64,000 bases of DNA, taken from assembly GCA_963793335.1 (NCBI GenBank), contig CAWBZS010000005.1, positions 1 to 64,000 on the forward strand, in the 5' to 3' direction. This document shows, piece by piece, positions 55,771 through 64,000 of the stretch. Both the position numbers and the translations under genes were made by a program. The notes beneath the pieces are model-generated. The model had not been told where the DNA came from. It searched no databases and worked only from the letters and a program-made list of their open reading frames with translations. Origin of the DNA: Sva-07 sp963793335. GTDB taxonomy: Bacteria; Actinomycetota; Acidimicrobiia; Acidimicrobiales; Ilumatobacteraceae. How positions within the stretch are numbered: position 1 is the stretch's first letter; every line of letters begins with the position of its first letter.

Positions 55771-56664
55771 TCAACGCAGATCGAGCCCGAACACTTCGTG
55801 GAAGGCCTGGTAGTAGTCGTCGTCCTCGTCGATCGACCCGAGCGCGATCCAATCGCTGTCGTCGATGCGGTCGTGCAGTTCGGCCAGCTCCGCCCCACCC
55901 CAACTCACCGGATAGCGCAGCCGCGGCTCGTCCGCGGTGATCGCATCGTGGATCACTTGCGCGACTTCGAACGGGTCGGTGGCATTGGCCATCCCGGTCG
56001 CGTAGAACTGAAACATCCTGCGGTAGTGCGCCTCGTAGGCGCCGGTGGAGTTCGGGGCGTCGATGTTCTTCGCGAAGATCGCCGACTTGGTGACGCCGGG
56101 CTCGATGATCGCCACCCGGATCCCGAAGGGGGCGAGCTCCTGAGCGAGCCCCTCGCTCAGGCCTTCGAAGGCCCACTTCGAAGCCACGTACGGCGACTGG
56201 GCGAGCGCCGCGATCCGACCGGCGACCGAACTGATGTTGACGATCGTGCCACTGCCGCGCTTGCGCATCTGCGGCAGCACCGCTTGGATGCACCGCACGG
56301 CACCACAGAGGTTGACGTTCATCACGGAGAGGTACATCTCCGGTGGGCACTCCTCCGCCACCGAGTTGCCGCCGACGCCGGCGTTGTTGACGAGGTGATC
56401 GACACGACCCGTGGCGTCGAGGATCTCGGCGAACCCGGCGCGCACCGAGTCGTCATCGGCGACGTCGAGCTCGAACAGCTCCACCGACACGCCGGCCTCG
56501 GCGGCCATGGCGCGCAACTTGTCGGCCTTGGCCACCGAACGCACGGTGCCGGCGACCCGATGTCCCCTCGACGCAAGGTGAATCGCCGTGGCGCGACCGA
56601 TGCCGGAGTTGGCCCCCGTGACGACGGTGACGGGCTGGTCGGCGGGTGGTGTGCTGTTCGACAT
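55771..56664 (-). CDS. Short-chain dehydrogenase/reductase
   Basis: 297 residues. The cofactor motif is VVTGANSGIGRATAIHLASR, the NNAG motif in LVNNAGVGG, the active-site Ser in IVNISSVAGRIAA, and the catalytic YxxxK in SPYVASKWAFEGLSEG. The TVRSVAKAD after the second strand suggests NADP preference. The classical SDR fold extends to about 250, and the last 45 residues are acidic. Substrate unknown. In a run with the phosphatase-like gene and close to pheA. Confidence 0.88.
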   Translation of the reverse strand: MSNSTPPADQPVTVVTGANSGIGRATAIHLASRGHRVAGTVRSVAKADKLRAMAAEAGVSVELFELDVADDDSVRAGFAEILDATGRVDHLVNNAGVGGNSVAEECPPEMYLSVMNVNLCGAVRCIQAVLPQMRKRGSGTIVNISSVAGRIAALAQSPYVASKWAFEGLSEGLAQELAPFGIRVAIIEPGVTKSAIFAKNIDAPNSTGAYEAHYRRMFQFYATGMANATDPFEVAQVIHDAITADEPRLRYPVSWGGAELAELHDRIDDSDWIALGSIDEDDDYYQAFHEVFGLDLR

Positions 56665-56679
56665 GGCGCCGAGCGTACG

Positions 56680-57621
56680 TCACCTGGTGATCGAGGATCG
56701 GATGCTCGACATCCAGTCGTCCGCTTCACGCCAGCGGGCGTCCGCGTGTTCTCGTGCCGAGTCGGCCTGATCACCCGACGCCGGGTAGGAGCCGAGGAAC
56801 TTCACGCGTCCCTGCTTCGCGTGCAAGGCCCGCATCGTGTCGGCGAGGAGTTCGTCGGCGACGTGCGACTCGGCGTAGACGACGAAGCAGTAGTCGCCGA
56901 GCCCGCCCGCCTTGGTGGGACGGCTCGTCAGGTTCGACAGATTGATGCGACGGGCGGTGAACTCCTGCAGGATCGACACGAGGCTGCCAGGTTCGTCGGC
57001 GCGCTGGTAGATCACGAGTGCGGTCTTGTCGTTGCCGGTCGGCGCCGGGATGCCGTCGCGGGCCACCGCGACGAAGCGGGTCTGGTTCCCGTCGTGGTCG
57101 GCGATGTCGGATGCCAACACCTCGAGGCCGTACATCTCCGCGGCGACACGCGGGCCGAGCGCTGCAGCGTCGAGCGCGTCACGTTCACTGACCAGCCTTG
57201 CGGCGTCGGCGGTGCTGTAGGCCGCCAGGATCTCCACCTCGGGCAACTCGTCGCGCAGGTATTGGTGGCACTGCGCGGTGGCGACCGGAATCGAGTACAG
57301 ATCACGAACGTCGGCCAGCGCAACGCCGGGCCGCGCGAGCAGGCAATGCTCGATGTCGATGACGATCTCCCGCTGGATCAACAGGTCGTAGTCGAAGGCG
57401 AGCGCATCCTGGGTGAAGTTCACCATGCCCTCGATCGAGTTCTCGATCGGAACCACCCCGAGATCGACCTCTCCTCGATCGACGGCATCGAGCACGTCGG
57501 GAACGGTGCGGTAGGCAACGTGCTCGGCGTCGGCCAGGTCGGCCTGCGTGAGCAGCGCCTGCTGGGTGAAGGTTCCGAAGGGTCCGAAGAACCCGACTCG
57601 TTTCGCCGTCGGCAGTGCCAT
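56680..57621 (-). CDS. pheA: Prephenate dehydratase
   Basis: 313 residues. The catalytic domain (1-190) begins VGFFGPFGTFTQQAL and has GVVPIENSIEGMVN, the motif PVATAQCHQYLRDELP, and the family's TRF (NQTRFVAVARDG). A C-terminal ACT domain (about 200-280) with LVIYQRADEPGSLVSILQEF TARRINLSNLTSRPTK binds phenylalanine for feedback control. No chorismate mutase domain is attached. It makes phenylpyruvate for phenylalanine synthesis. Divergent from larB by 47 bp. Confidence 0.92.
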   Translation of the reverse strand: MALPTAKRVGFFGPFGTFTQQALLTQADLADAEHVAYRTVPDVLDAVDRGEVDLGVVPIENSIEGMVNFTQDALAFDYDLLIQREIVIDIEHCLLARPGVALADVRDLYSIPVATAQCHQYLRDELPEVEILAAYSTADAARLVSERDALDAAALGPRVAAEMYGLEVLASDIADHDGNQTRFVAVARDGIPAPTGNDKTALVIYQRADEPGSLVSILQEFTARRINLSNLTSRPTKAGGLGDYCFVVYAESHVADELLADTMRALHAKQGRVKFLGSYPASGDQADSAREHADARWREADDWMSSIRSSITR

Positions 57622-57668
57622 GGGGGCTCAGACTACGGCGACGGGAATCCACGTGGCACGATGTTCTG

Positions 57669-58418
57669 GTGGATGAACTCGGCCTACGGGCGCTGCTGGA
57701 CGACGTGCAGACCGGTGCGGTCTCCGCCGATGATGCGGTGACGCTGCTGCGACGGCTCCCGTTTGCCGACGTCGACGGCGCGAGCGTCGACCACCACCGC
57801 CACCTCCGCTCCGGTCTCCCGGAGGCGATCTACGGACCGGGCAAGAGCCCCACACAGTGCGTCGACATCGTCGGCGAGCTCCTGGCGAACGGCACCGGCC
57901 CGGTGTTGCTGACGCGCGCCGACGACGCCCAACGCGCCGCGTGCATCGGGGCGCACGGACCGGCCGCTGAGGCGAGCCGAAGCATGCTGTGGCGCGAACC
58001 CGGCGCCGTCTCGGCGACGAGGATCGCCGTCGTCACCGCCGGCACGAGCGACATCCCCGTCGCGGACGAGGCGGTCCTGGCGCTTCGCGCCTATGGGTTC
58101 GATCCGAGCCTGATCACCGATGTCGGTGTGGCGGGCCTGCACCGTCTGCTCGCTCGCCTCGACGAACTCACGGAGGCCGATGCGCTCCTCGTCGTTGCCG
58201 GGATGGAGGGTGCCCTCGCCAGCGTCCTCGGCGGACTCAGTGGCGCACCGGTGGTGGCCGTGCCGACGAGCGTCGGCTACGGCGCCGGTCTCGACGGTGT
58301 CACCGCCCTGCTCGCGATGCACGCCTCGTGTGCCAGTGGGGTCACGGTGGTCGGTATCGACAACGGGTTCGGCGCTGCCAGCGCGATCGCCCGCATGTTC
58401 ACCTGGCCGAATCGATGA
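57669..58418 (+). CDS. larB: Nickel-pincer cofactor biosynthesis protein LarB
   Basis: 249 residues from the GTG at 57669. The AIR-carboxylase-like domain shows RIAVVTAGTSDIPVADEAVL, DVGVAGLHRLLARLDELTEA D, LLVVAGMEGALASVLGGLSG APVVAVPTSVGYGAGLDGVT ALL, which is the LarB pattern. LarB carboxylates and hydrolyses nicotinate adenine dinucleotide to start nickel-pincer nucleotide synthesis. It overlaps larC by four bases. LarE and a LarA racemase are not in this window. Confidence 0.9.
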   Translation: MDELGLRALLDDVQTGAVSADDAVTLLRRLPFADVDGASVDHHRHLRSGLPEAIYGPGKSPTQCVDIVGELLANGTGPVLLTRADDAQRAACIGAHGPAAEASRSMLWREPGAVSATRIAVVTAGTSDIPVADEAVLALRAYGFDPSLITDVGVAGLHRLLARLDELTEADALLVVAGMEGALASVLGGLSGAPVVAVPTSVGYGAGLDGVTALLAMHASCASGVTVVGIDNGFGAASAIARMFTWPNR

Positions 58419-59701
58419 CCGGTCGGACGCCGACACCACGGCGTGTCGTGTGGTTCAACTGTCAGGCGGGAGTGGCCGGCGACATGACGATGGCCGCGCT
58501 CGTCGACGCTGGCGCCGACCCCGACGCGATCGCCCACACGATCGCCGGCCTCGGCGTCGACGGATACGCCCTGTTGTTCGAACAGGTCCAGCGTTGCGGC
58601 GTCCGCTCGACCTGGGCCAACGTCGTGATCGACCACGACGGAGACCACCACGACGACCATGTCGACAGTGACCAGGGCGACGATGGCCATGTCGCTCACC
58701 GCCCGGCGCGCGAGATCCTGGCGATGCTCGACGCCGCCGACCTCCCCGACCGGGTGCGCCACCGCGCGCGAGCGGTGTTCGAACGCCTCGCCGAGGTCGA
58801 GGGCGCGATCCACGGAATCGATCCGGCCGACGTCGAACTCCACGAGGTCGGGGCGCTCGATTCGATCATCGACGTCGTCGGCGTCTGCGCGGCACTCGAA
58901 TCGCTCGACATCGACGACGTGCGATGCAGTCCCATCGCCGTGGGCCACGGCTCGATTCGCAGCGCCCACGGCACCATTCCCAACCCGGCACCTGCCACCG
59001 TCGCCCTGCTGGCAGACGCCAATGTGGCGACCGTCGGCGTCGACACCACGATGGAAGTGTCGACGCCCACCGGGGTGGCCCTGATGACCACCATGGCAGC
59101 CGGGTTCGGGCCCATGCCGTCGATGGTCGCCGAGGCGGTCGGCTACGGCGCAGGCACTGCCGACACATCCGAGCGGGCCAACGTCGTGCAGGCGGTGGTC
59201 GGCACCATCGGGGCCGAGGCCGATCGCGCCGCCAGTCGAGGCGACGGCGACGGCACGCCCGTCGCACTACTCGAAGCCAACCTGGACGATGCCACCGGCG
59301 AGGTCCTCGCCCACAGCGTGTCGCAGCTGCTCGCTGTTGGCGCACACGACGCCTGGATCACCCCGATCGTGATGAAGAAGGGCCGACCAGCGCACATCGT
59401 GAGCGCCCTGTGCGACCCGTCGACGGTCGGCGCCGTGCGCGAGGTGCTCGTCCGAGCGACCGGCACACTGGGCGTGCGGATGACCACGCTGCGCCGTTGG
59501 CCGCAACGACGATCCGAGATCTCCATCGACCTCGACGGCCACATCGTCAGGGCCAAGATCGCCGACCATCGCGTGAAGATCGAGTTCGACGATGCCGCTG
59601 TTGCGGCGGCCGCACTCGACGTGCCGGTACGCGACGTGCTCGACCGGGCCACCCACCTGGCACGGGAAACCAACGCCGGGACCGGCGAGGGGCACACCTA
59701 G
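58415..59701 (+). CDS. larC: Nickel insertion protein LarC (continuous, histidine-rich insert)
   Basis: 428 residues. WFNCQAGVAGDMTMAALVDA GA opens the family. ELHEVGALDSIIDVVG, NPAPATVALLADANV and VALLEANLDDATGEVLAHS are further LarC blocks, and ITPIVMKKGRPAHIVSALCD marks the second half. Between about 80 and 100 lies DHDGDHHDDHVDSDQGDDGHVAH R, a His/Asp run suited to nickel storage. In some bacteria LarC is made by a programmed frameshift joining LarC1 and LarC2; here one frame covers both. LarC inserts nickel into the pincer cofactor using CTP. Confidence 0.9.
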   Translation: MTGRTPTPRRVVWFNCQAGVAGDMTMAALVDAGADPDAIAHTIAGLGVDGYALLFEQVQRCGVRSTWANVVIDHDGDHHDDHVDSDQGDDGHVAHRPAREILAMLDAADLPDRVRHRARAVFERLAEVEGAIHGIDPADVELHEVGALDSIIDVVGVCAALESLDIDDVRCSPIAVGHGSIRSAHGTIPNPAPATVALLADANVATVGVDTTMEVSTPTGVALMTTMAAGFGPMPSMVAEAVGYGAGTADTSERANVVQAVVGTIGAEADRAASRGDGDGTPVALLEANLDDATGEVLAHSVSQLLAVGAHDAWITPIVMKKGRPAHIVSALCDPSTVGAVREVLVRATGTLGVRMTTLRRWPQRRSEISIDLDGHIVRAKIADHRVKIEFDDAAVAAAALDVPVRDVLDRATHLARETNAGTGEGHT

Positions 59702-59713
59702 GCTCCCTGCCTC

Positions 59714-61327
59714 GTGGGATCGATCGCCGTCAGCAACCTCGCCTGGAAGCTGCCGGGTGGCGACGAGCTGTTCTGCGATGTCGGCTTCAAGGTCGGCGAC
59801 CGAGACCGCGTCGCGATCGTCGGCGCCAATGGCGCCGGGAAGTCGACCCTGCTGAAGCTGATCACCGGCGACCTCACCCCGACGGCCGGAACGATCAGCA
59901 TCGACGGGCAGATCGGGGTGATGCATCAGCTCGTCGGCACCGCCGACCACCCGGCGACCACGGTCCGAGAGCTGTTGCTGTCGATCGCGCCCGAGCGTCT
60001 TCGCGTCGCCGCCGAACGGTTGGCACGCGCCGAGGCCGTGCTCGTCGACGCACCGATGGAGTACGCCGAGGCGCTCGCCACCTGGGGTGACGCCGGCGGC
60101 TACGACCTCGAAGTCACCTGGAACGAGTGTGTCACCCGAGCGTTCGGCGAGTCGTTCGACGAGGTGCGCGACCGTCCACTGCGAACGCTCAGTGGCGGCG
60201 AACAGAAACGGCTCGCTCTCGAAGCGCTCCTACGCAGCGAGTTCGACATCCTCGTGCTCGACGAGCCCGACAACTTTCTCGACGTCCCCGCCAAACGATG
60301 GCTGGAGCGACAGCTCGTCGACACACCCAAGACCGTGGTCTTCATCAGTCACGATCGCGAGCTGCTCGCCGCAACGGCCACCAAGATCATCACCATCGAA
60401 GCCTGGGGGTCCTGGACGCATGGCGGCTCGTTCGCCGACTACGCCGCAGCAAAACAGCGCGAGCACGACAAGCGCGAGAAGGATCGCGCGCTCTACGACG
60501 CCGAACGGCACCGCCTGGAGGAGTACGTGAAGCTGATGCGCGTACGTGCCAGCGTCTACGAGTCGTTCGCGCCGAAGCTCAAGGCCGCCGAATCCAAACT
60601 TCGTCAGTTCGTCGACAAGCACGAACGGCCTCCGGAGGTACGCGACCAACACATCGATGTCCGCCTCGGTGGCGCACGAACCGGCAAACGCGCGGTGATC
60701 TGCGAGGGCCTGGAGGTCGCTGGACTCACCGACGCCTTCGACCTGGAGCTCTGGTACGGCGAACGTGTTGCGGTGCTCGGCGGCAATGGCGTCGGCAAGA
60801 GCCACTTCCTGCGTCTGCTCGACCAGGTCGAGCCAGACGTGCAACGCGACGAGCGCCACCACACCGATCGCGTCGACTTCGATGGTGTGGCACGCCTCGG
60901 CGCTGGAGTGCGACCCGGGCTCTTCCACCAGACGCATGAGCACCCCGAATGGAGCGGACGAACGCTCGTGGAGATCCTGTACGACCACGACGTGGTACTC
61001 GGCCCAGCGATGGGCATGTTGCGCCGCTACGAACTGCACGGCTGCGCGGATCAGACCTTCGACACGCTCTCAGGTGGCCAGCAGGCTCGATTCCAGATTC
61101 TGCTCCTCGAGCTGTCCGGAGCCACCCTGCTGCTGCTCGACGAGCCGACCGACAACCTCGACCTGGTGTCGGCCGAGGCGCTGGAGCACGGACTGGCCCA
61201 GTTCGCCGGCACGGTCGTGGCGGTCACCCACGATCGCTGGTTCCTGCGGGGGTTCGATCGGTTCGTGGTGTTCGGCGACGATTGCGCCGTCACCGATCAC
61301 ACCACGTTGCCGTCGGCGTGGGAGTGA
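59714..61327 (+). CDS. ABC-F family ATPase
   Basis: 537 residues from GTG, 12 bp after larC. It holds two ATPase domains without membrane spans. The first has Walker A GANGAGKSTLL, signature LSGGEQKRLAL and Walker B ILVLDEPDNFLDVP. The second has GGNGVGKSHFLRL, LSGGQQARFQI and LLLLDEPTDNLDLVSAEALE. The inter-domain linker (about 245-300, YAAAKQREHDKREKDRALYD AERHR) is charged and helical as in ribosome-acting ABC-F proteins. A role in translation or antibiotic protection is possible, but the subgroup cannot be told by eye. Confidence 0.88.
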   Translation: MGSIAVSNLAWKLPGGDELFCDVGFKVGDRDRVAIVGANGAGKSTLLKLITGDLTPTAGTISIDGQIGVMHQLVGTADHPATTVRELLLSIAPERLRVAAERLARAEAVLVDAPMEYAEALATWGDAGGYDLEVTWNECVTRAFGESFDEVRDRPLRTLSGGEQKRLALEALLRSEFDILVLDEPDNFLDVPAKRWLERQLVDTPKTVVFISHDRELLAATATKIITIEAWGSWTHGGSFADYAAAKQREHDKREKDRALYDAERHRLEEYVKLMRVRASVYESFAPKLKAAESKLRQFVDKHERPPEVRDQHIDVRLGGARTGKRAVICEGLEVAGLTDAFDLELWYGERVAVLGGNGVGKSHFLRLLDQVEPDVQRDERHHTDRVDFDGVARLGAGVRPGLFHQTHEHPEWSGRTLVEILYDHDVVLGPAMGMLRRYELHGCADQTFDTLSGGQQARFQILLLELSGATLLLLDEPTDNLDLVSAEALEHGLAQFAGTVVAVTHDRWFLRGFDRFVVFGDDCAVTDHTTLPSAWE

Positions 61328-61334
61328 CGCCTGA

Positions 61335-62012
61335 TCAGGCGGCGTTGGCGAGTGCGCCCTGGATGAATGCTGCGATCTCTTCGGCCGGCCTCGTGCCGCT
61401 GGAGCGATCGAGGACGGTGCCATCAGCGTCGACGACCATCATGTAGGGGAAGCCGCCACCACCGTTGACCGCGAATGCTTCGGAGTCCGAACTGTCGGCC
61501 ATCACCGGCCACTCGGCGGGCCAATCGTTGTCGAGGAACCACTGCGATGGCGGGTAGTTCGGGGCCGTGTTGTCGACCCCCGTGCTCACGGCGACCACGT
61601 TCGTGCCCTCGGGGATGCCGGAACGGTTCTTTGCTTCGATGAGTTCGGGAACCTCGGCGTTGCAGGCCGGACACCAGTGCGCAAGAAACACATACAGCGT
61701 GGGGCCGTCGGTGGCGCCACCCACCGTGAGGGCCTGGCCGTCGAACGTGGCGCCCTCGACGACCGGTGTGGCCATGCCGATTGCGGGATCGACCGCCAGC
61801 GCCGCATCGAGCGGCGGCAATGGCGTACCCGTCAGCGTGACCTCACGATTCTCCTCGACGTCGTCGCCGTAAGTGACCTCGGTGACTTCACCGGGGGCGA
61901 CCACTCCATCAGAACTCTCGTCGTCGCCGCCGGAGAGCAAGACGGCGAGTCCGGCGAGTCCGACGACGAGCACGACCGCTCCGACGACGATGATTGCGGT
62001 GCGGTTCTTCAC
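61335..62012 (-). CDS. Membrane-anchored thioredoxin-like protein (TlpA/ResA type)
   Basis: 225 residues from the GTG at 62012. One N-terminal membrane anchor (AIIVVGAVVLVVGLAGLAVL L), a linker of about 60 residues, then a thioredoxin domain with VFLAHWCPACNAEVPEL (active CPAC) and the cis-Pro region GFPYMMVVDADGTV. Its domain faces outward. It overlaps the DsbB-like gene by four bases, so the two probably cooperate in extracytoplasmic disulfide exchange. Confidence 0.86.
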   Translation of the reverse strand: MKNRTAIIVVGAVVLVVGLAGLAVLLSGGDDESSDGVVAPGEVTEVTYGDDVEENREVTLTGTPLPPLDAALAVDPAIGMATPVVEGATFDGQALTVGGATDGPTLYVFLAHWCPACNAEVPELIEAKNRSGIPEGTNVVAVSTGVDNTAPNYPPSQWFLDNDWPAEWPVMADSSDSEAFAVNGGGGFPYMMVVDADGTVLDRSSGTRPAEEIAAFIQGALANAA

Positions 62013-62623
62013 GAAGTTGGCTCCATTTCGGGCGCGGATGATGGGTCGTGTTCCGACGGTTGCGTCACAGCGTCGGGTGATGAGTCGAGTCTGGCGGGAA
62101 ATCGCACCAACAACAGTATGAGCACGGTGAGAAACCCGATCAACGCCATCGATGCCAGCGTGAGGAATCCGAACTCGCGGAACCACACGAACGTGCACGA
62201 CGGACCGGTGAGTTCGCACTCGCCGGAGTCGAGCGCCGGACGCCACTCGATCAAGGTGTGCCAGCCGGCGATCGCCGCACCGATCGCCGCGAGTGGCACC
62301 GCATACCAGCGGACACCGGGGTCTCGGCGAAGTGCGCCGACGAGCAGGATCGGCACCAGTGGATACATGGCGATTCGTTGGAACCAGCACAACCGGCACG
62401 GAACGAACCCGGCGACCTCGGAGAAGTAGAGACTGCCGATCGTGGCGCCCGCGGCGACGAGGAAGCCGAGCCAGACGCCCGCATCGCTGATCGTCGACCC
62501 CAAGCGGGCCGCGCCGTCGTTGCCGAAGGCGGTGGCGATGCGCAACACGACCAGCGACAGCGCACCGAACATCGCCGCGAGCGCGAGCAGCCCGACGAAC
62601 AATTGCGCTGTCTCGGTGTCCAC
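62009..62623 (-). CDS. DsbB-like disulfide bond oxidoreductase
   Basis: 204 residues with four to five membrane spans. The quinone-facing pair is in FVPCRLCWFQRIAMYPL, and the second pair is CELTGPSCTFVWFREFG. Both are the DsbB hallmarks. It would pass electrons from an outward thiol partner (the thioredoxin-like protein encoded next) to quinone. The C-terminus is hydrophilic and Ser/Pro-rich. Confidence 0.87.
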   Translation of the reverse strand: MDTETAQLFVGLLALAAMFGALSLVVLRIATAFGNDGAARLGSTISDAGVWLGFLVAAGATIGSLYFSEVAGFVPCRLCWFQRIAMYPLVPILLVGALRRDPGVRWYAVPLAAIGAAIAGWHTLIEWRPALDSGECELTGPSCTFVWFREFGFLTLASMALIGFLTVLILLLVRFPARLDSSPDAVTQPSEHDPSSAPEMEPTS

Positions 62624-62678
62624 CCCTCAAGTATGCAGCGGCGGAAGTGCGCTGCGATGGCAGTACGTTGCGTCGTCG

Positions 62679-64000
62679 ATGTCGACCGACGCGTACACGG
62701 TCCACTCCGTGCTCCCGGACGGGCGGACCGCCAAGGCCACGCTCACCGAACTGCGCCGCACCCGACAGCGCCGCCGACTCGGCGACACCGACTGGTACGA
62801 CATCGGGTACCGCGTGTACCTGTTCGCACTCGTCGGGCTCACCGTGGTGGTCCTGGTGTCCGATGCGATCGACGGAGCCATCGGCGACGGGATCGACAGT
62901 GCCGATCTGCTCACGCGCGGGCCCTCGGTGATCGGCCTGATCGTCGTGGTCGCCTTCGCGCTCGGCGTTCGCAGCGGCGCCGACGGCGGTCCCGTCGCCG
63001 TCGAGGTCGCCGACGTCCGCCATGTGCTGCTCGCCCCCATCTCACGGCGCTCCGTCATGTTGCGACCGGTGGCGCAGCGCCTTCGCGCGGCCGCATTCGC
63101 GCTTGCCCTCGGCGGCGGCGTGCTCGGGCAGTTGATCGCCACCGAGGTCGAGGGGTCGCGCACGGCGTGGGCGGCCGCGTGCGCAGTGTTCGGCGCGATC
63201 ACCGGCGTGACGTTCGTCGCGACCGCAGTGCTCGCACACACCCTGCGACTGCCGCGCTGGGCAGCGAGCGGCCTCGCCATCGGCGCCGTCATCTGGCAAG
63301 CCGCCGTGGCGTGGGGCATCTGGAACGACACCACGAGCGGTCTGGCGCGTGTGGCGCCGGGCAACCTCGCTGGACGCGTGGCGCTGTGGGGCATCAGCCA
63401 GCGACCGATCGATGTGATCCCGATCGTGATCGCACTGGTGATGGCAGCTGCAGCACTGTGGATGGGCGGCAAGTTGCGCATCGAAGCGCTTGCCCGACGC
63501 GGCGAGCTGGTGTCGCAGTTGCGCTTCGCCGCCACCGTGCAGGACCTGCGCACCGTCGTGCAGTTGCGGCGCCAGCTGCGCTCCGAGGTGTTGCGGAGCC
63601 GACCGTGGGGGCAGCGACGCGCACCGTCACGGCCGCCGGCACGGGGCGCACCTCGCGGCCGAATCGCCTCGACGAGCGACGGACCGATCGAACCGGCGCG
63701 CACTGCGGTGTGGCGACGCGACAGCCGTTCGCTCCGGCGACTGCCGGCATCGCGCCTCATTCGGATCTCGCTGCTCGCGGCGCTCGGCGGGGCCGCTGCT
63801 GCGCTCACCGTGTCGGCATCGCCACTGTTCGGGCTGCTCCTGCTCGCAGGACTGTTCCTCGTCGGGCTCGAGTCGCTCGAACCGCTGTCGCAGGAAGTCG
63901 ACCGGCCCGACCTCACCGACGGCATCCCCATCGCACGCGGGTGGATCTACGCCCACCACCTGGTGGCCTCGGCAGTGCTGCTCGTGTTCGTGGCGATGAT
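62679..64000 (+). CDS. Multi-pass membrane protein, incomplete at window end
   Basis: Open frame of at least 440 residues from MSTDAYTVHSVLPDGRTAKA, running off the right edge. Hydrophobic spans are evident in YLFALVGLTVVVLVSDAI, VIGLIVVVAFALGV, AFALALGGGVLGQLIA, AACAVFGAITGVTFVATAVL A, IPIVIALVMAAAALWMGG, LLAALGGAAAALTV and LFGLLLLAGLFLVGLE. A basic cytoplasmic loop (about 270-355) separates two halves. The layout resembles ABC-2-like export permeases, but no signature or ATPase is visible within the window, so the class is a guess. Confidence 0.7.
   Translation, partial: MSTDAYTVHSVLPDGRTAKATLTELRRTRQRRRLGDTDWYDIGYRVYLFALVGLTVVVLVSDAIDGAIGDGIDSADLLTRGPSVIGLIVVVAFALGVRSGADGGPVAVEVADVRHVLLAPISRRSVMLRPVAQRLRAAAFALALGGGVLGQLIATEVEGSRTAWAAACAVFGAITGVTFVATAVLAHTLRLPRWAASGLAIGAVIWQAAVAWGIWNDTTSGLARVAPGNLAGRVALWGISQRPIDVIPIVIALVMAAAALWMGGKLRIEALARRGELVSQLRFAATVQDLRTVVQLRRQLRSEVLRSRPWGQRRAPSRPPARGAPRGRIASTSDGPIEPARTAVWRRDSRSLRRLPASRLIRISLLAALGGAAAALTVSASPLFGLLLLAGLFLVGLESLEPLSQEVDRPDLTDGIPIARGWIYAHHLVASAVLLVFVAM

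Noticed and set aside
62627..63931. 434-residue minus-strand open frame at the window end
   Set aside because: Ser/Arg/Ala-rich antisense pattern. The plus strand encodes a hydrophobic membrane protein over the same bases.
1..64000. CRISPR array, rRNA genes or prophage structural genes
   Set aside because: No regularly spaced repeats of 25-40 bp with unique spacers, no rRNA-like stretches, and no terminase, portal or capsid motifs seen.

Overview
The window is high-GC, densely coded actinobacterial DNA. Many genes start with GTG, many stop/start codons overlap by 1-8 bases, and strong terminators are rare. Gene content (LarBC, PsuK/PsuG, an actinobacterial-type GlcNAc cluster, ECF sigma with a one-pass anti-sigma candidate) suits an Acidimicrobiia/Ilumatobacter-like organism; that placement is inference. 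At least ten otherwise intact genes carry single-base frame breaks, which looks more like indel errors in the assembly than real gene decay, so broken genes are reported over their full reconstructed span.

Layout. 0-3.9 kb: an ECF sigma factor, its likely anti-sigma partner, a divergent lipoprotein and a secreted protein. Three upstream regions share one promoter motif, so this looks like a small autoregulated regulon. 4.3-13.5 kb: a mobile island bounded by two different tRNA 3'-halves (Arg-CCU and Gly-CCC) that face each other, each with an 11-nt-period direct repeat about 120 bp inside. It carries two antitoxin/nucleotidyltransferase pairs, a third solitary nucleotidyltransferase, an amidohydrolase, an acetamidase-like gene and a damaged IS256-type element that supplies the last codons of an AbiEii toxin gene. 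13.9-15.4 kb: a ThDP-dependent enzyme. 15.5-22.8 kb: a GlcNAc or chito-oligosaccharide uptake and catabolism cluster (ROK repressor, binding protein, two permeases, ROK kinase, NagB, NagA). 23.1-28.2 kb: a sulfur/persulfide-type cluster (rhodaneses, ETHE1/CstB-like dioxygenase, beta-carbonic anhydrase, SulP transporter) under two identical-layout CsoR/CstR-type operators with the regulator gene beside one. A molybdopterin oxidoreductase follows. 30.6-32.6 kb: an epoxide-hydrolase-like enzyme and a divergent WYL regulator.

32.96-48.89 kb is the most unusual part: five very large, tightly coupled genes (about 5,300 residues in total) with no signal peptides or membrane segments and no function I recognise, preceded by a 51-bp palindrome. 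I regard this as a candidate undescribed multi-protein system. 48.9-64 kb returns to ordinary chromosome: GpsA, an HTH-fused PsuK and PsuG, a small lipoprotein, a PLDc_N/SHOCT membrane protein, a MarR regulator with an FMN reductase and a double-CDGSH protein, a low-molecular-weight phosphatase-like protein, an SDR, PheA, LarB/LarC, an ABC-F protein, a TlpA/DsbB-like redox pair, and a membrane protein running off the window end.
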